A DNA stretch of 64,000 nt from Bacillus sp. USDA818B3_A (GCF_009928415.1 NZ_JAABNN010000006.1:15551-79550); one strand, 5' to 3'. Counted from the stretch's first letter, positions 36,514 to 46,394 are shown. The notes: a model not told the origin generated them from the letters alone. Numbers and translations are program-made.

Positions 36514-36544
36514 AAAAGCAGGAGGGTTAATCCTCCTGCTTTTT
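36513..36544. terminator. Bidirectional terminator
   Basis: A perfect 13-bp stem (AAAAAGCAGGAGG with its complement), 6-nt loop, T-runs on both strands. It serves the plus-strand small gene and probably sspO. Confidence 0.9.
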
Positions 36545-36582
36545 GTCTAACTGCACGACTGAGCAAGCACAGCAGGACTATA

Positions 36583-36735
36583 TTATTGATTTTTCTTTCG
36601 TTTTTTGTTGTTCATTCTTTCCTTAGCGGTTAACTCTGGCTCACTGGCCAATTCCTCATTAAATCCTGCGCCAACGCCTTGACCCTTTGCCGCATTCATA
36701 CCTGGAATTACATGATTAGACTTACGTTTTGCCAT
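36583..36735 (-). CDS. sspO: Small acid-soluble spore protein O
   Basis: A 50-residue basic protein: [20 protein letters not shown], then [25 protein letters not shown]. This is the SspO (CotK) pattern, including the terminal [12 protein letters not shown] with GGAGGTGATTGG upstream. Expected to be expressed late in the forespore. Divergent from citB, as in B. subtilis. Confidence 0.93.
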   Translation of the reverse strand: MAKRKSNHVIPGMNAAKGQGVGAGFNEELASEPELTAKERMNNKKRKKNQ

Positions 36736-36901
36736 CCCAATCACCTCCTACAATTTTAATATTTCCTTCCACACTTAAAACATGACAAAATAAAAGTTTT
36801 TTGCGATAATATTATAGAAAAGTCTGATTTTCCTAAAATTCAAATTACATGCTTGTAGCGTTTGGTTTTTCAAAATATTCTGAACAAAATACATAATTAG
36901 C

Positions 36902-36962
36902 ATAAGAAAAACTTATCAATCACAATAACTTTCTTGTTATTTACTTATCTTAGAGGTTGTAT
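36902..36962 (+). promoter_or_regulatory. citB promoter region with CcpC-like boxes
   Basis: The roughly 320-bp gap between sspO and citB holds ATAA-N7-TTAT (36902-36916), the CcpC box form known from B. subtilis citB and citZ, and a second dyad ATAA-N8-TTAT (36925-36940). TTGTTA (36934-36939) and TTGTAT (36957-36962), 17 bp apart, can be the -35 and -10 boxes, so the second dyad covers -35. Citrate-responsive repression is inferred from this arrangement. Confidence 0.6.
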
Positions 36963-37058
36963 TAAGATAAGAATTGTGAGAAAAGTGAAGATGAATGGGA
37001 ATATTCAAATTTTAAGACTTTTCGAGAATTTAAGAATGACGAGCAGGGGGAGTTACAC

Positions 37059-39767
37059 ATGGTTAAAAATGATGTATTTAACGCCCGTTCTTCCTTCGAA
37101 GCAAACGGTAAACGGTACCACTATTATCGTTTAAGCGCTTTGGAAGAAGCAGGTATCGGCAATGTTTCTAAATTGCCTTATTCTGTAAAGGTTTTACTTG
37201 AATCTGTACTTCGCCAATATGATGGCCGCGTAATCGCAAAAGAACACGTTGAGAACTTAGCAAAATGGGGAACTGCTGAGCTAAAAGAAGTGGACGTTCC
37301 ATTTAAACCGACACGTGTTATTCTTCAAGACTTTACAGGTGTTCCTGTAGTTGTTGACCTTGCTTCTTTGAGAAAAGCAATGGCTGACCTTGGAGGAGAC
37401 CCAGACAAAATTAATCCAGAGAAGACAGTCGATCTTGTTATCGACCACTCTGTACAGGTTGATGCTTACGGGGCTTCTGATTCCTTAAAAATCAACATGG
37501 ACTATGAATTTGAACGTAATGCTGAACGTTACCAGTTCCTAAACTGGGCACAAAAGTCATTTAATAACTATCGTGCAGTACCGCCTGCTACAGGGATTGT
37601 ACACCAAGTAAATCTTGAATTCTTAGCAGATGTTGTCCATGTGGCAGAAGTTGATGGCGAACTAGAGGCATATCCAGATTCATTAGTAGGAACTGACTCT
37701 CATACAACAATGATTAACGGTCTTGGCGTACTTGGCTGGGGCGTTGGCGGTATCGAAGCAGAAGCCGGGATGCTTGGTCAGCCTTCATACTTCCCTGTAC
37801 CAGAAGTTGTTGGTGTAAAGTTAACTGGAGAGCTTCCAAATGGTGCAACTGCAACCGACCTTGCCCTTAAAGTAACTCAAATTCTTCGTAAACATGGTGT
37901 AGTTGGTAAATTTGTTGAGTATTTCGGCCCTGGTGTACCTTCATTGCCACTAGCAGACCGTGCAACAATTGCAAACATGGCACCTGAATACGGTGCAACT
38001 TGCGGATTCTTCGCAATCGACGACGAATCACTTAACTACTTACGCCTAACTGGCCGTGACGAGCAGCAAGTGAAAGTGGTTGAAGAATATTGCAAAGCGA
38101 ACGGATTATTCTTCGACCCATCATTTGAACCTGTTTACACAGATGTAATCGAAATCGACCTTGCTGAAATTGAAGCAAACCTTTCTGGACCAAAACGTCC
38201 ACAAGACTTAATTCCTCTTTCAAAAATGAAAGAAGAATTCGTAACAGCTGTTTCGGCTCCACAAGGAAACCAAGGTTTTGGTTTGCAAGCGGATGAGCTT
38301 GAAAAGTCTGCAGTGGCTAAGTTTAAAAATGGCGATGAAACTACCATCAAAACTGGTGCAGTAGCGATCGCTTCAATCACAAGCTGTACAAATACATCTA
38401 ACCCATATGTTCTTGTGGGTGCAGGCCTTGTTGCGAAAAAAGCTGTCGAACTTGGAATGGAAGTTCCTAAATTCGTCAAAACTTCTTTAGCACCAGGTTC
38501 TAAGGTTGTAACTGGTTACCTTCACGATTCTGGTTTACTTCCATACCTTGAGCAAATTGGCTTTAACCTTGTAGGTTATGGTTGTACAACATGTATCGGT
38601 AACTCAGGTCCATTAAAAGAAGAAATCGAAAAAACAATTGCGGAAAACGATCTTTTAGTTACATCTGTTCTTTCAGGTAACCGTAACTTCGAAGGACGTA
38701 TTCACCCGCTTGTAAAAGCTAACTACCTTGCTTCACCGCCATTAGTTGTTGCTTACGCCCTTGCTGGTACAGTAAACATCGACTTTGCTACTGAAGCAAT
38801 CGGTAAAGATAAAGATGGCAACGATGTATTCTTCAAGGATATCTGGCCATCAACTGCTGAAGTAAACGATGTTGTAAAACGCACCGTTACTCCAGAATTA
38901 TTCCGCAGAGAATATGAAAACGTGTTTGGTGACAACGAGCGCTGGAACCAAATCAAAACTAGCAATGAGCCATTATATGCTTGGGATGAAGATTCCACAT
39001 ACATTGCTAACCCGCCTTTCTTCGAAGGCTTATCACCTGAACCAGGTACTGTAGAACCTTTAGCAGGCCTTCGTATTGTTGGTAAGTTTGGAGATTCTGT
39101 AACAACTGACCATATTTCACCTGCAGGAGCAATCGGTAAAGATACTCCAGCTGGTAAGTATTTGTTAGAAAAAGGCGTACAGCCTCGCGACTTTAACTCT
39201 TATGGGTCCCGCCGTGGTAACCATGAAGTAATGATGCGCGGAACATTTGCAAACATTCGTATCCGTAACCAAATCGCACCAGGTACAGAGGGCGGCTTCA
39301 CTACTTACTGGCCAACAGGCGAAGTTACATCAATCTATGATGCTTGCATGAAGTACAAAGCAGATGGAACTGGACTAATGGTTCTTGCTGGTAAGGACTA
39401 CGGAATGGGCTCTTCCCGTGACTGGGCTGCTAAAGGTACAAACCTGCTTGGCATTAAAACAGTTCTTGCTGAAAGCTTTGAGCGTATCCACCGTTCTAAC
39501 CTCGTGTTAATGGGCGTGCTTCCACTTCAATTCAAAGAAGGCGAAAACGCTGAAACCTTTGGTTTAACTGGTAAAGAAACATTCGAAGTTCAAGTAGACG
39601 AGAATGTAAAACCTCGTGATCTTGTAAAAGTAACGGCTACTGACGAAGCTGGCAACAAGAAAGAATTCGAAGTTCTTGTTCGTTTTGACTCTGAAGTAGA
39701 AATCGATTACTACCGTCACGGCGGAATCCTGCAAATGGTACTTCGTGAAAAATTACAAGAAGCTTAA
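37059..39767 (+). CDS. citB: Aconitate hydratase
   Basis: A 902-residue AcnA/IRP1-type aconitase of the TCA cycle. The 4Fe-4S ligands are the Cys of [11 protein letters not shown] and the pair in [14 protein letters not shown]; the substrate-binding SRDWAAKG and DHISPAGAI in the swivel domain are present. Bacillus CitB also binds RNA when it loses its cluster. GTG/ATG choice is simple: ATG at 37059 after GGGGGAG. Its neighbours sspO and the thiol-disulfide oxidoreductase downstream match the B. subtilis order. Promoter carries CcpC-like sites. Confidence 0.97.
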   Translation: MVKNDVFNARSSFEANGKRYHYYRLSALEEAGIGNVSKLPYSVKVLLESVLRQYDGRVIAKEHVENLAKWGTAELKEVDVPFKPTRVILQDFTGVPVVVDLASLRKAMADLGGDPDKINPEKTVDLVIDHSVQVDAYGASDSLKINMDYEFERNAERYQFLNWAQKSFNNYRAVPPATGIVHQVNLEFLADVVHVAEVDGELEAYPDSLVGTDSHTTMINGLGVLGWGVGGIEAEAGMLGQPSYFPVPEVVGVKLTGELPNGATATDLALKVTQILRKHGVVGKFVEYFGPGVPSLPLADRATIANMAPEYGATCGFFAIDDESLNYLRLTGRDEQQVKVVEEYCKANGLFFDPSFEPVYTDVIEIDLAEIEANLSGPKRPQDLIPLSKMKEEFVTAVSAPQGNQGFGLQADELEKSAVAKFKNGDETTIKTGAVAIASITSCTNTSNPYVLVGAGLVAKKAVELGMEVPKFVKTSLAPGSKVVTGYLHDSGLLPYLEQIGFNLVGYGCTTCIGNSGPLKEEIEKTIAENDLLVTSVLSGNRNFEGRIHPLVKANYLASPPLVVAYALAGTVNIDFATEAIGKDKDGNDVFFKDIWPSTAEVNDVVKRTVTPELFRREYENVFGDNERWNQIKTSNEPLYAWDEDSTYIANPPFFEGLSPEPGTVEPLAGLRIVGKFGDSVTTDHISPAGAIGKDTPAGKYLLEKGVQPRDFNSYGSRRGNHEVMMRGTFANIRIRNQIAPGTEGGFTTYWPTGEVTSIYDACMKYKADGTGLMVLAGKDYGMGSSRDWAAKGTNLLGIKTVLAESFERIHRSNLVLMGVLPLQFKEGENAETFGLTGKETFEVQVDENVKPRDLVKVTATDEAGNKKEFEVLVRFDSEVEIDYYRHGGILQMVLREKLQEA

Positions 39768-39771
39768 TTAG

Positions 39772-39891
39772 AAAGCGGAAGCGCCTTGAACAGGGGCGAC
39801 AGGCATAAGACGAGCCGGCGAGAAGGTTGCTTTTTAACCTTCTTGACGGATTGGCTTATGACCCCGAGCCCCTAGGCGCTTCAGCTAGACT
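39772..39891. repeat. Imperfect palindromic element (REP/bcr-like), 120 bp
   Basis: Directly after citB. Ends pair as AGCGGAAGCGCCT with AGGCGCTTCAGCT; inside are GGGGC/GCCCC, CATAAG/CTTATG and a central AGAAGGTT/AACCTTCT hairpin with a T-rich loop. It is GC-rich compared with its surroundings. I recall very similar elements scattered between genes of Bacillus relatives; only one copy was noticed here. It lies before the true terminator of citB. Confidence 0.7.
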
Positions 39892-39911
39892 ATTTTCTAA
39901 GTACTATACTG

Positions 39912-39944
39912 AACACCATATCTTAATAGGCATGGTGTTTTATT
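39912..39944 (+). terminator. Intrinsic terminator downstream of citB
   Basis: AACACCAT pairs with ATGGTGTT over a 12-nt loop, followed by TTATT. Confidence 0.7.
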
Positions 39945-39955
39945 AATAGAAAATG

Positions 39956-40232
39956 TTGACAAAATTGTACTTTTATCAATAAAATATAAATATCAAAACG
40001 TAAAGGAATGAACAAAGGGCGAATGAAGTATTAATCTTATTTTTCAGCACATTATTCGAATAACGAAAAATGTTGAACCTGAAGAATGGGATTAGTCTGT
40101 CCTTTTTTATGTCCTAAATCGTTTATACCGAGTCATTTAATCCTTGTTACAGGTTTATTTGGTGTTGGATTTTTCGGTATTGAACATATGACATAAAACT
40201 CTCTTTCAGGTTCAAATGAAGGGAGTTTTTTT
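39956..40232 (+). promoter_or_regulatory. Leader attenuator of the ABC-F gene
   Basis: A TTGACA -35 box at 39956 starts a leader of about 230 nt. Just before the ATG, AAAACTCTCTTTCA (40195-40208) and TGAAGGGAGTTTT (40217-40229) form a terminator whose T-run touches the start codon and whose 3-prime arm contains the GGGAG ribosome site. An 11-nt segment TTGAACCTGAA (40073-40083) is perfectly complementary to TTCAGGTTCAA (40205-40215), the upstream arm plus loop, and so can act as antiterminator. A short frame MNKGRMKY (40008-40034) precedes it. This is the layout of antibiotic-induced attenuation in ABC-F resistance genes. Confidence 0.75.
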
Positions 40233-41954
40233 ATGCTTACAAATCAAAAAGTGATTGTAAAAGTTACTGATTTAGATAAAAGTTTTCAACTGAGGAAGGT
40301 ACTCGAGAATATCGATTTTGAAATAAAAAATGGTGACCGCATCGGACTTGTCGGCAGTAATGGCTCAGGTAAAACCACCCTCGCCAAACTGTTGCTGGGG
40401 AAACTGGATCCAGACAAAGGTAAAGTAGAAATGGCTGACCATATAAAAATAGGTTTTTTATCGCAATCGATTGATTATGAGATTAGTCAGTTCACCAGCC
40501 ATACGCGTGAGGACATATTTCAATTTACAAAGGAATTAGGCCTTAATAAGGCTTATGACTGGAACAAGGAACGCATGCTGAATCTAAGCGGAGGAGAAAA
40601 ACTGAAACTTGCCCTTTCTCACATCTGGGCATCAAAGCCAGAATTTTTGATTTTGGATGAACCAACCAATCATCTCGATTTTAAAGGAATAAACTGGCTC
40701 GTTTCCGAATTAGGTGAATTTAAGGGACCCGTGTTGATTATTTCACATGACCGTCATTTCCTCGATCAAACGGTAAATCAAATATTTGAACTAGAAAATA
40801 GTAAAATTCAGTTTTACAACGGTAATTACAGTGATTACATTCTTGAAAAACAAAGAAGGCTTGAAAGTAAAAAGCATGCATATCAAGTTCAGCAGCGACA
40901 CATAGAATCAGTGGAATCCCAGATGCAGCAATTAAAATCCTGGTCGGAAAAAGCTCATCGGGACTCAACTAAAAAAGGAACAGGTCCTTCAAAAAGACAA
41001 TTTGGTATTAAAGAATATCATCGTGCGAAAGCTAAAAAACGCGATAGCCAAATCAAATCAAAAATGAAACGGCTTGAAAGTGAATTGGCTAAAAGTAAAA
41101 TTGAAAAGCCAATCGAAGAAGCGGAGGTTAAATTTCAGTTTGATGCCCATGGAAAAAGAGGAAAGCGGATTATTGAGGCCAAGAATTTAGCTAAAGGGTT
41201 CGATAGTCAACCCCTATTTCAGAGGTCACATTTTTATATCAATTATGGTGAGAGAATTGGCCTATTAGGTGAAAACGGCTGTGGTAAAACGACTTTAATT
41301 AGGATGATCTTAGGTGAAGAGACTTGTTCTGATGGCGAGATTTGGAAGAGTGAATCGTTAAAAATTGCTTATTTAAGTCAGGATGTAAATGATCTTCCCG
41401 CTGACCAAACGCCCCTTGAAGCACTTGGGTTAACCGATAGAGAAGACATTTTTAGAGCAAGAACAATGCTTGCTAACTTAGGACTAAAAGAACAACACAT
41501 CATGAAGCCAATTGGGACCTTAAGTCTTGGGGAACGTACAAGAGTAAAGCTTACGGATTTATTAATGAAAGCTTACGATGTCCTGATTCTTGATGAACCA
41601 ACCAATCATCTGGATTTGCCGAGCAGGGAGCAGCTGGAAAAAACATTATCAGAATTTAAAGGATCAATTATTGCTGTCTCTCATGATTACTATTTCCTAA
41701 ATAAGCTCTGTGACCGGCTGCTTGTATTTGAGGAACAGCGGGTTAAACGGGTGGAAAAGAAACCGGAGGAATATTTACATCCCAAGAGCAACAAAAATGC
41801 TGAAAGCTCTAAAGAAGAGTTATTGATTATTGAAAATAAAATTGCGAATATTTTAGGCCAGTTATCAATGATCGATCAAAAAGATCCTCAATATCTTGTA
41901 TTAGATCAAGAATTTAAGCTGTTACTAAAGCAGAAAAAGGAATTGACAAAATGA
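40233..41954 (+). CDS. ABC-F ribosome-protection ATPase, VmlR-like
   Basis: 573 residues with two ABC domains and no membrane part: Walker A GLVGSNGSGKTT and GLLGENGCGKTT, signatures LSGGEKLKL and LSLGERTRVKL, and Walker B LILDEPTNHLD in both. Between them is a long charged linker (residues about 200-300), the arm that reaches the peptidyl transferase centre in antibiotic-resistance ABC-F proteins such as VmlR, Vga and Lsa. Likely protects the ribosome from lincosamides, streptogramins or pleuromutilins. The leader attenuator supports the resistance reading over a housekeeping factor such as EttA. C-terminal coiled coil present. Confidence 0.87.
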   Translation: MLTNQKVIVKVTDLDKSFQLRKVLENIDFEIKNGDRIGLVGSNGSGKTTLAKLLLGKLDPDKGKVEMADHIKIGFLSQSIDYEISQFTSHTREDIFQFTKELGLNKAYDWNKERMLNLSGGEKLKLALSHIWASKPEFLILDEPTNHLDFKGINWLVSELGEFKGPVLIISHDRHFLDQTVNQIFELENSKIQFYNGNYSDYILEKQRRLESKKHAYQVQQRHIESVESQMQQLKSWSEKAHRDSTKKGTGPSKRQFGIKEYHRAKAKKRDSQIKSKMKRLESELAKSKIEKPIEEAEVKFQFDAHGKRGKRIIEAKNLAKGFDSQPLFQRSHFYINYGERIGLLGENGCGKTTLIRMILGEETCSDGEIWKSESLKIAYLSQDVNDLPADQTPLEALGLTDREDIFRARTMLANLGLKEQHIMKPIGTLSLGERTRVKLTDLLMKAYDVLILDEPTNHLDLPSREQLEKTLSEFKGSIIAVSHDYYFLNKLCDRLLVFEEQRVKRVEKKPEEYLHPKSNKNAESSKEELLIIENKIANILGQLSMIDQKDPQYLVLDQEFKLLLKQKKELTK

Positions 41955-42046
41955 TTTGTCACAACTTTGGCAAGAGTTATTTTGTTTCAACTGAGTTTAT
42001 AGTGTAAAATCGTTATATCAGAAGAAGAAACAAAGGAGGTTCCGGG

Positions 42047-42583
42047 ATGATAAAAAAAGTAATTGCCGCCGTTGGTTTAGTAAGCTTATTGACAGTTGCT
42101 ATTGTTCAGGCAATGGATAAAAAGACTGAAGATCCGCAAACGGCAACCGAAGCATCCACAGCAACCGAAGGACTCTCAATCGGGGCTTCGGCACCTGACT
42201 TTACACTTAAAACATTAACTGGTGACACCGTAAAATTATCGGATTTAAGAGGGAAAAAAGTGATGCTCAATTTCTGGGCAACCTGGTGTCCGCCTTGTAA
42301 AGAGGAAATGCCAGCAATGGAACAGTTCTCAAAACAAGTGGGAAATGATACTGTTATTTTAGCTGTTAATATTGATCCTCAATTGGATGTACAAGGATTT
42401 GTAGATAAAAATAAGATAACATTCCCTATCCTTCTGGATGCAGAAGACAAAGTAAATGAAGCGTACCAAATATTATCAATCCCGACGACTTATTTTATTA
42501 ATAGTAAAGGGATTATCCAAAAGAAATATACAGGTTCAATGAAGCTTGATGTAATGAAAAAATATATGCAGGAATTAAATTAA
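42047..42583 (+). CDS. TlpA/ResA-like thiol-disulfide oxidoreductase
   Basis: 178 residues: N-terminal membrane anchor (about 5-22), a Thr/Glu-rich linker, then a thioredoxin fold with WATWCPPCKEEMP (CxxC at the helix start) and a cis-proline in LSIPTTYFI. This is an extracytoplasmic reductase of the ResA/StoA/TlpA group, used in cytochrome c maturation or spore envelope redox. Its place after citB and before sspN corresponds to yneN in B. subtilis as I recall. Ribosome site AAAGGAGG. Confidence 0.88.
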   Translation: MIKKVIAAVGLVSLLTVAIVQAMDKKTEDPQTATEASTATEGLSIGASAPDFTLKTLTGDTVKLSDLRGKKVMLNFWATWCPPCKEEMPAMEQFSKQVGNDTVILAVNIDPQLDVQGFVDKNKITFPILLDAEDKVNEAYQILSIPTTYFINSKGIIQKKYTGSMKLDVMKKYMQELN

Positions 42584-42584
42584 G

Positions 42585-42613
42585 GACATTGGCATTTGCC
42601 AATGTCTTTTTTT
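42585..42613 (+). terminator. Intrinsic terminator
   Basis: A perfect 10-bp stem (GACATTGGCA with TGCCAATGTC), 2-nt loop, seven T residues. Confidence 0.9.
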
Positions 42614-42728
42614 CAATCGAACATCCGTTTAGATGATTATTTTCTTAAAATTTTCAAAAAGTTGTAATAATTGCAACCGTTTCCGGGCATAATAACTGTT
42701 AGAATAAGTAATAAGGATGGTGATAACA

Positions 42729-42860
42729 GTGAGAAAACCTAGAAAACGTTCATTTGCAGAACTTGTATTAGAAAATAAATCGCAATTATTAAAAGACCGT
42801 GCGGCAATGGAAAAAATTGAACAGCGTTTAGAAGAAAAACGCCTCGGCAAAGCGGAGTAA
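42729..42860 (+). CDS. FbpB-like small basic protein
   Basis: 43 residues, MRKPRKRSFAELVLENKSQL, then LLKDRAAMEKIEQRLEEKR: the pattern of the FbpB (Fur-regulated basic protein) family, small proteins thought to work with the FsrA sRNA in iron sparing. GTG at 42729 with AAGGATGG upstream; an in-frame ATG at 42717 lies inside the ribosome site. I did not see a convincing Fur box, so iron control of this copy is uncertain. Confidence 0.75.
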   Translation: MRKPRKRSFAELVLENKSQLLKDRAAMEKIEQRLEEKRLGKAE

Positions 42861-42924
42861 CACAAGAGTTTCCAATCATGCTTCCCCTTCTTATGGGCAA
42901 AATGTTAGTAAGGGGGGATTGAAC

Positions 42925-43068
42925 ATGGGTAATCCAAAAAAACATTTTCAAGCTTACACACCGAGCCATTTAGGCACGCAGCCAAGAGGCTTCAGTGGAA
43001 ATAACGGAAAAAAAATGAATGATACTTCTGGGAAACATGCTCAAGTCATTCAAACAAAAGGTGAATAA
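42925..43068 (+). CDS. sspN: Small acid-soluble spore protein N
   Basis: 47 residues: MGNPKKHFQAY, then SHLGTQPRGFSGNNGKKM and SGKHAQVIQTKGE. This matches SspN closely, including the HLGTQPRGF core and the AQVIQTKGE tail. Forespore-specific protein. Ribosome site AAGGGGGG. It precedes tlp, as in B. subtilis where sspN-tlp form an operon; here a terminator separates them. Confidence 0.94.
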   Translation: MGNPKKHFQAYTPSHLGTQPRGFSGNNGKKMNDTSGKHAQVIQTKGE

Positions 43069-43080
43069 TCTCAAATATAT

Positions 43081-43118
43081 AAGACCCGGTGGCAGCAACA
43101 GCCATCGGGTCTTTTTGT
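43081..43118 (+). terminator. Intrinsic terminator of sspN
   Basis: A 13-bp stem (AAGACCCGGTGGC with GCCATCGGGTCTT, one G-T pair), 7-nt loop, T-run. Confidence 0.9.
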
Positions 43119-43207
43119 TTTAACTTTCCAATAATTCTCCAGTGATAAATTTGGCTTTCCGTTACAAACTATATCTGTACCAAACACACTTTAGGAGGAT
43201 GTTGACC

Positions 43208-43438
43208 ATGGCATATAACAACAAACCAAATCCTGATGATCGCAGCGATAACGTGGAAAAACTTCAATCAATGATTCACAATACAATTGAGAATATGGAA
43301 GCTGCTGAGGAGTCGCTTGCATTCACAGACAGCGAAACCCAAAAAGAGCAAATCCATGCGAAAAATGAACGCAGACGTGAAAGCATTGAATCCTTCCGCT
43401 CAGAAGTAAAAGACGAAGCAAAAAACAAAAGCGAATAA
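43208..43438 (+). CDS. tlp: Small acid-soluble spore protein Tlp
   Basis: 76 residues from the ATG at 43208: MAYNNKPNPDDRSDNVEKLQ, then MIHNTIENMEAAEES and NERRRESIESFRSEVKDEA. This is the thioredoxin-like-named spore protein Tlp, a helical SASP without a thioredoxin active site. The frame opens at 43142, but AGGAGGAT eight bases before 43208 sets the start. Part of the sspN-tlp-yneP block. Confidence 0.94.
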   Translation: MAYNNKPNPDDRSDNVEKLQSMIHNTIENMEAAEESLAFTDSETQKEQIHAKNERRRESIESFRSEVKDEAKNKSE

Positions 43439-43443
43439 CTGCC

Positions 43444-43479
43444 AAGGACCTGTTCAAAAAATCGAACAGGTTCTTTTTT
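43444..43479 (+). terminator. Intrinsic terminator of tlp
   Basis: AAGGACCTGTTC pairs with GAACAGGTTCTT over an 8-nt loop, then TTTT. Confidence 0.9.
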
Positions 43480-43560
43480 AAGACCTCTTATTTTAACTAG
43501 TGTATCTGACTATGGTAAGATAGGGAGACGTGCAACAATAGAATATTAATTAGAAGAGTG

Positions 43561-45897
43561 ATGATTTTGAATCAATTGGACAACAATCTTTCACATTCCC
43601 AAGATCAGGTTCAACAATGGGAACATGAATTTAATCAATCAGGGTTTATTTATGATGAAGCAAAGTTAATAAATGCGATTCGATATGAAACGGATCCGTT
43701 TATTTTATCTAAGCTATTAACGTTTGGCGCTTATTCAAGACTGTATCAAAATAAAAATGACTCGATCGCAGGGGTATGGCTGGACAAGGCACTAACATTA
43801 AATCCCCAAAACCAAAAAGCAAGGGAATACACCGTACAATCAGACTGGAAAAAGATGCAGGACCTTTTAACCTTACTAACGTTTCCTTCGATGCGGGAAA
43901 CAGATAATCGCACCGCTAAAAAGAAAACAGCGGAAGAATATATTGAAGTATGCCAGCATTTTTTAACAGACGCAGATGAGAACCTCAGCGAATTGCAAAA
44001 AATGATTATAGACGCTCAAAATTTTGAAATGAAGAGTTTGCTTCAAAGATATGAAACACTTGCCAATTTACTTTCATCTGCCATTGAGGAAACAGGAAGT
44101 TTATTAAAAGCAGCTGAAGAGTATAACCAATCCATTACAGGTGTTTTCCATACATCCACTTATTATGATGATCTAAAATTGCATATGGCTGCCATTGAAG
44201 AGATAAAACAGACTTGGGCCCAGCAATTTATTGAGGAAGAAACACCAGTTGCTGATACAGAAAATGCCCTTGATCAGCTGCAAAAAATGGTCGGGATGGA
44301 TTTAGTTAAGAAGCGCGTTCATGATTTTTATCGTTATCTCCAATACCAAAAACAGCGAAAAGAACTTGGCTTTCATATGAAGGACGAACTTAGTCTTAAT
44401 ATGATTTTGACAGGTAATCCTGGAACAGGAAAAACCACCTTAGCCAGATTATTAGCAAAGATTTATTACGAGCTTGGCGCTTTACCCAGAGAGGAAGTCA
44501 TCGAGACAAACCGGTCTCATTTAGTTGGATCCTTTGTCGGGCAAACAGAAGAAAATGTCCGGTCGATTGTGGAACGTTCGGTGGGCGGTGTTTTGTTTAT
44601 TGATGAAGCCTATAGCTTAAAGCGTGAAGGCCAATCAGGAAATGATTATGGACAAGCGGCGATTGATACTCTTGTTTCTTTAATGACGAGCAGAGAATAT
44701 GGCGGGAAATTCGCCGTTATATTAGCGGGTTATCCCGATGAAATGCGTTCTTTTATACATGCCAATCCTGGATTACGAAGCCGGTTCCCGCAATCTAACT
44801 TTATTCATCTGCCGAATTACTCTAATGAAGAATTAATTCAGATCTCCGAGCTAGTTGCGGCAGAAAATGACTATCTCCTAACCGAAGAATCTAAGCTTGA
44901 AATCCATCATCGGCTTGAAAAGGAACGGGTTGATGATACATTTGGCAACGCCAGAACCGTTCACAATATCGTTTTGGATGCTATTTTTAAAAAAGGGGCC
45001 GAAGATCGTGCAGCAGATAGTGACATCCTAGATATGATGTTTCTCGATCAAGAGGACTTTCAGACCGAGACAGAAACTCTTTCGGAAACTCCGCAGCAAC
45101 AGTTGAATCAATTAATTGGATTAACTTCCTTAAAGGGTGAACTAAAAACACTAATTTCCTTTGTGAAAATGCAGCAATTCAGAAGAAAAAAAGGCTTGCC
45201 CACCGTACCTATCCAGCTGCATGCCGTATTTACGGGCAACCCTGGGACAGGGAAAACTACTGTAGCAAAAATCTACGCAGAGTTTTTAAAAGAGTGTGGG
45301 ATTTTAAAAAGGGGCCACCTCATTGTAGCAAGCCGGGCCGACTTTGTAGCGGGCTTTGTAGGGCAGACAGCGGGGAAAACTAAACAAAAGATTAAAGAGG
45401 CATTAGGTGGAGTTCTGTTCATTGATGAGGCCTATTCTCTCATTAGCCAAACATCTGGTGATTTCGGAAAAGAAGTTATTGATACCCTTGTTGATGAAAT
45501 GACAAAGCAAAATGAGAATTTGGTCGTTGTTTTAGCGGGTTATCCAAATGAAATGGATCAATTACTTGAAAGCAATCCTGGACTGCGTTCCCGTTTTAAA
45601 AAGTTCTTCCTCTTCCTAGACTACTCAAATGAAGAATTACTTGAAATTATGTCTAATTATGCGGGTAAATTTCAGTATCATCTCACGGATGATGCGAAGA
45701 ACCTATTGCTGCAATCGATGGAGGCCGAGCGCTTTACAGGCAACGGCCGGTTTGCTTCCAATTTAGTAGATGAAATGATCCAGGCACAAGCCTTGCGTTT
45801 AATGGATAAAGAAGAGGAAGAAAGTCTTCTAGAAAAAGCGGCCTATCTTGAAATCGAAGATGTGGAAAAAGCACTTGGAAAACTTTCAGCCTATTGA
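43561..45897 (+). CDS. Tandem AAA ATPase, SpoVK/CbbX-like
   Basis: 778 residues: an N-terminal helical region of about 240 residues with TPR-like character, then two AAA modules of the CbxX/CfqX/SpoVK type. Walker A is GNPGTGKTT in both (about residues 285 and 563), Walker B GGVLFIDEAYSL in both, with sensor motifs VVLAGYPNEM and pore-loop-like segments VGSFVGQTEEN and VAGFVGQTAGK. SpoVK itself has one module; the double form occurs in other Bacilli and actinobacteria (EccA-like). Likely remodels a protein complex, possibly in sporulation. Start unclear: ATG 43561 is close to AGAAGAG, TTG 43567 is better spaced. Inserted between tlp and yneP compared with B. subtilis. Confidence 0.88.
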   Translation: MILNQLDNNLSHSQDQVQQWEHEFNQSGFIYDEAKLINAIRYETDPFILSKLLTFGAYSRLYQNKNDSIAGVWLDKALTLNPQNQKAREYTVQSDWKKMQDLLTLLTFPSMRETDNRTAKKKTAEEYIEVCQHFLTDADENLSELQKMIIDAQNFEMKSLLQRYETLANLLSSAIEETGSLLKAAEEYNQSITGVFHTSTYYDDLKLHMAAIEEIKQTWAQQFIEEETPVADTENALDQLQKMVGMDLVKKRVHDFYRYLQYQKQRKELGFHMKDELSLNMILTGNPGTGKTTLARLLAKIYYELGALPREEVIETNRSHLVGSFVGQTEENVRSIVERSVGGVLFIDEAYSLKREGQSGNDYGQAAIDTLVSLMTSREYGGKFAVILAGYPDEMRSFIHANPGLRSRFPQSNFIHLPNYSNEELIQISELVAAENDYLLTEESKLEIHHRLEKERVDDTFGNARTVHNIVLDAIFKKGAEDRAADSDILDMMFLDQEDFQTETETLSETPQQQLNQLIGLTSLKGELKTLISFVKMQQFRRKKGLPTVPIQLHAVFTGNPGTGKTTVAKIYAEFLKECGILKRGHLIVASRADFVAGFVGQTAGKTKQKIKEALGGVLFIDEAYSLISQTSGDFGKEVIDTLVDEMTKQNENLVVVLAGYPNEMDQLLESNPGLRSRFKKFFLFLDYSNEELLEIMSNYAGKFQYHLTDDAKNLLLQSMEAERFTGNGRFASNLVDEMIQAQALRLMDKEEEESLLEKAAYLEIEDVEKALGKLSAY

Positions 45898-45917
45898 CGA
45901 ATGAAAGGAAGTTTACT

Positions 45918-46346
45918 TTGGAAAATTATTTTGTCTCGACAAGAGAAATTCAACTATATTATGCAGATACGGACATGATGGGTGTCATTTATCATGCCAA
46001 TTACCTGAAATTCTTTGAACTCGGCAGGACTGGATTTATAGAAGACATAGGTTATAGTTATCTTTCGATGGAGGAAGCAGGCTTCTATGCCCCCGTGTAT
46101 GATATCCAAATTACTTATAAAAAACCGCTAAGATACGGTGATCAAGCATTTGTGAAGACCTGGGTATCTTTAAATGATGGAATTAAGACCATCTATTCCT
46201 ACACCATTGTCAATGGAAATGACGAGGTATGTGCGGAAGGAACTTCAACCCATATCATTGTGAAAAAAGATAATTTTAGACCTACTTCTTTTAAAAGAGC
46301 TTTTCCGGACTGGTTTTTGAAATACGAAGAAATTAAGAAGAATTAA
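45918..46346 (+). CDS. yneP: Acyl-CoA thioesterase, YbgC/FadM family
   Basis: 142 residues of hot-dog fold: YYADTDMMGVIYHANYLKFFELGR contains the family's conserved Asp and H-A-N-Y helix start. It hydrolyses acyl-CoA (or acyl-ACP) thioesters. TTG at 45918 with AAAGGAAG six bases upstream is preferred over the longer frame that overlaps the AAA ATPase stop. Position after tlp matches yneP of B. subtilis. Confidence 0.9.
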   Translation: MENYFVSTREIQLYYADTDMMGVIYHANYLKFFELGRTGFIEDIGYSYLSMEEAGFYAPVYDIQITYKKPLRYGDQAFVKTWVSLNDGIKTIYSYTIVNGNDEVCAEGTSTHIIVKKDNFRPTSFKRAFPDWFLKYEEIKKN

Positions 46347-46394
46347 TTTGTTTTAAGAACTGTTTTCCCCAAGGGACTTGAGGTGAATTAGAAA

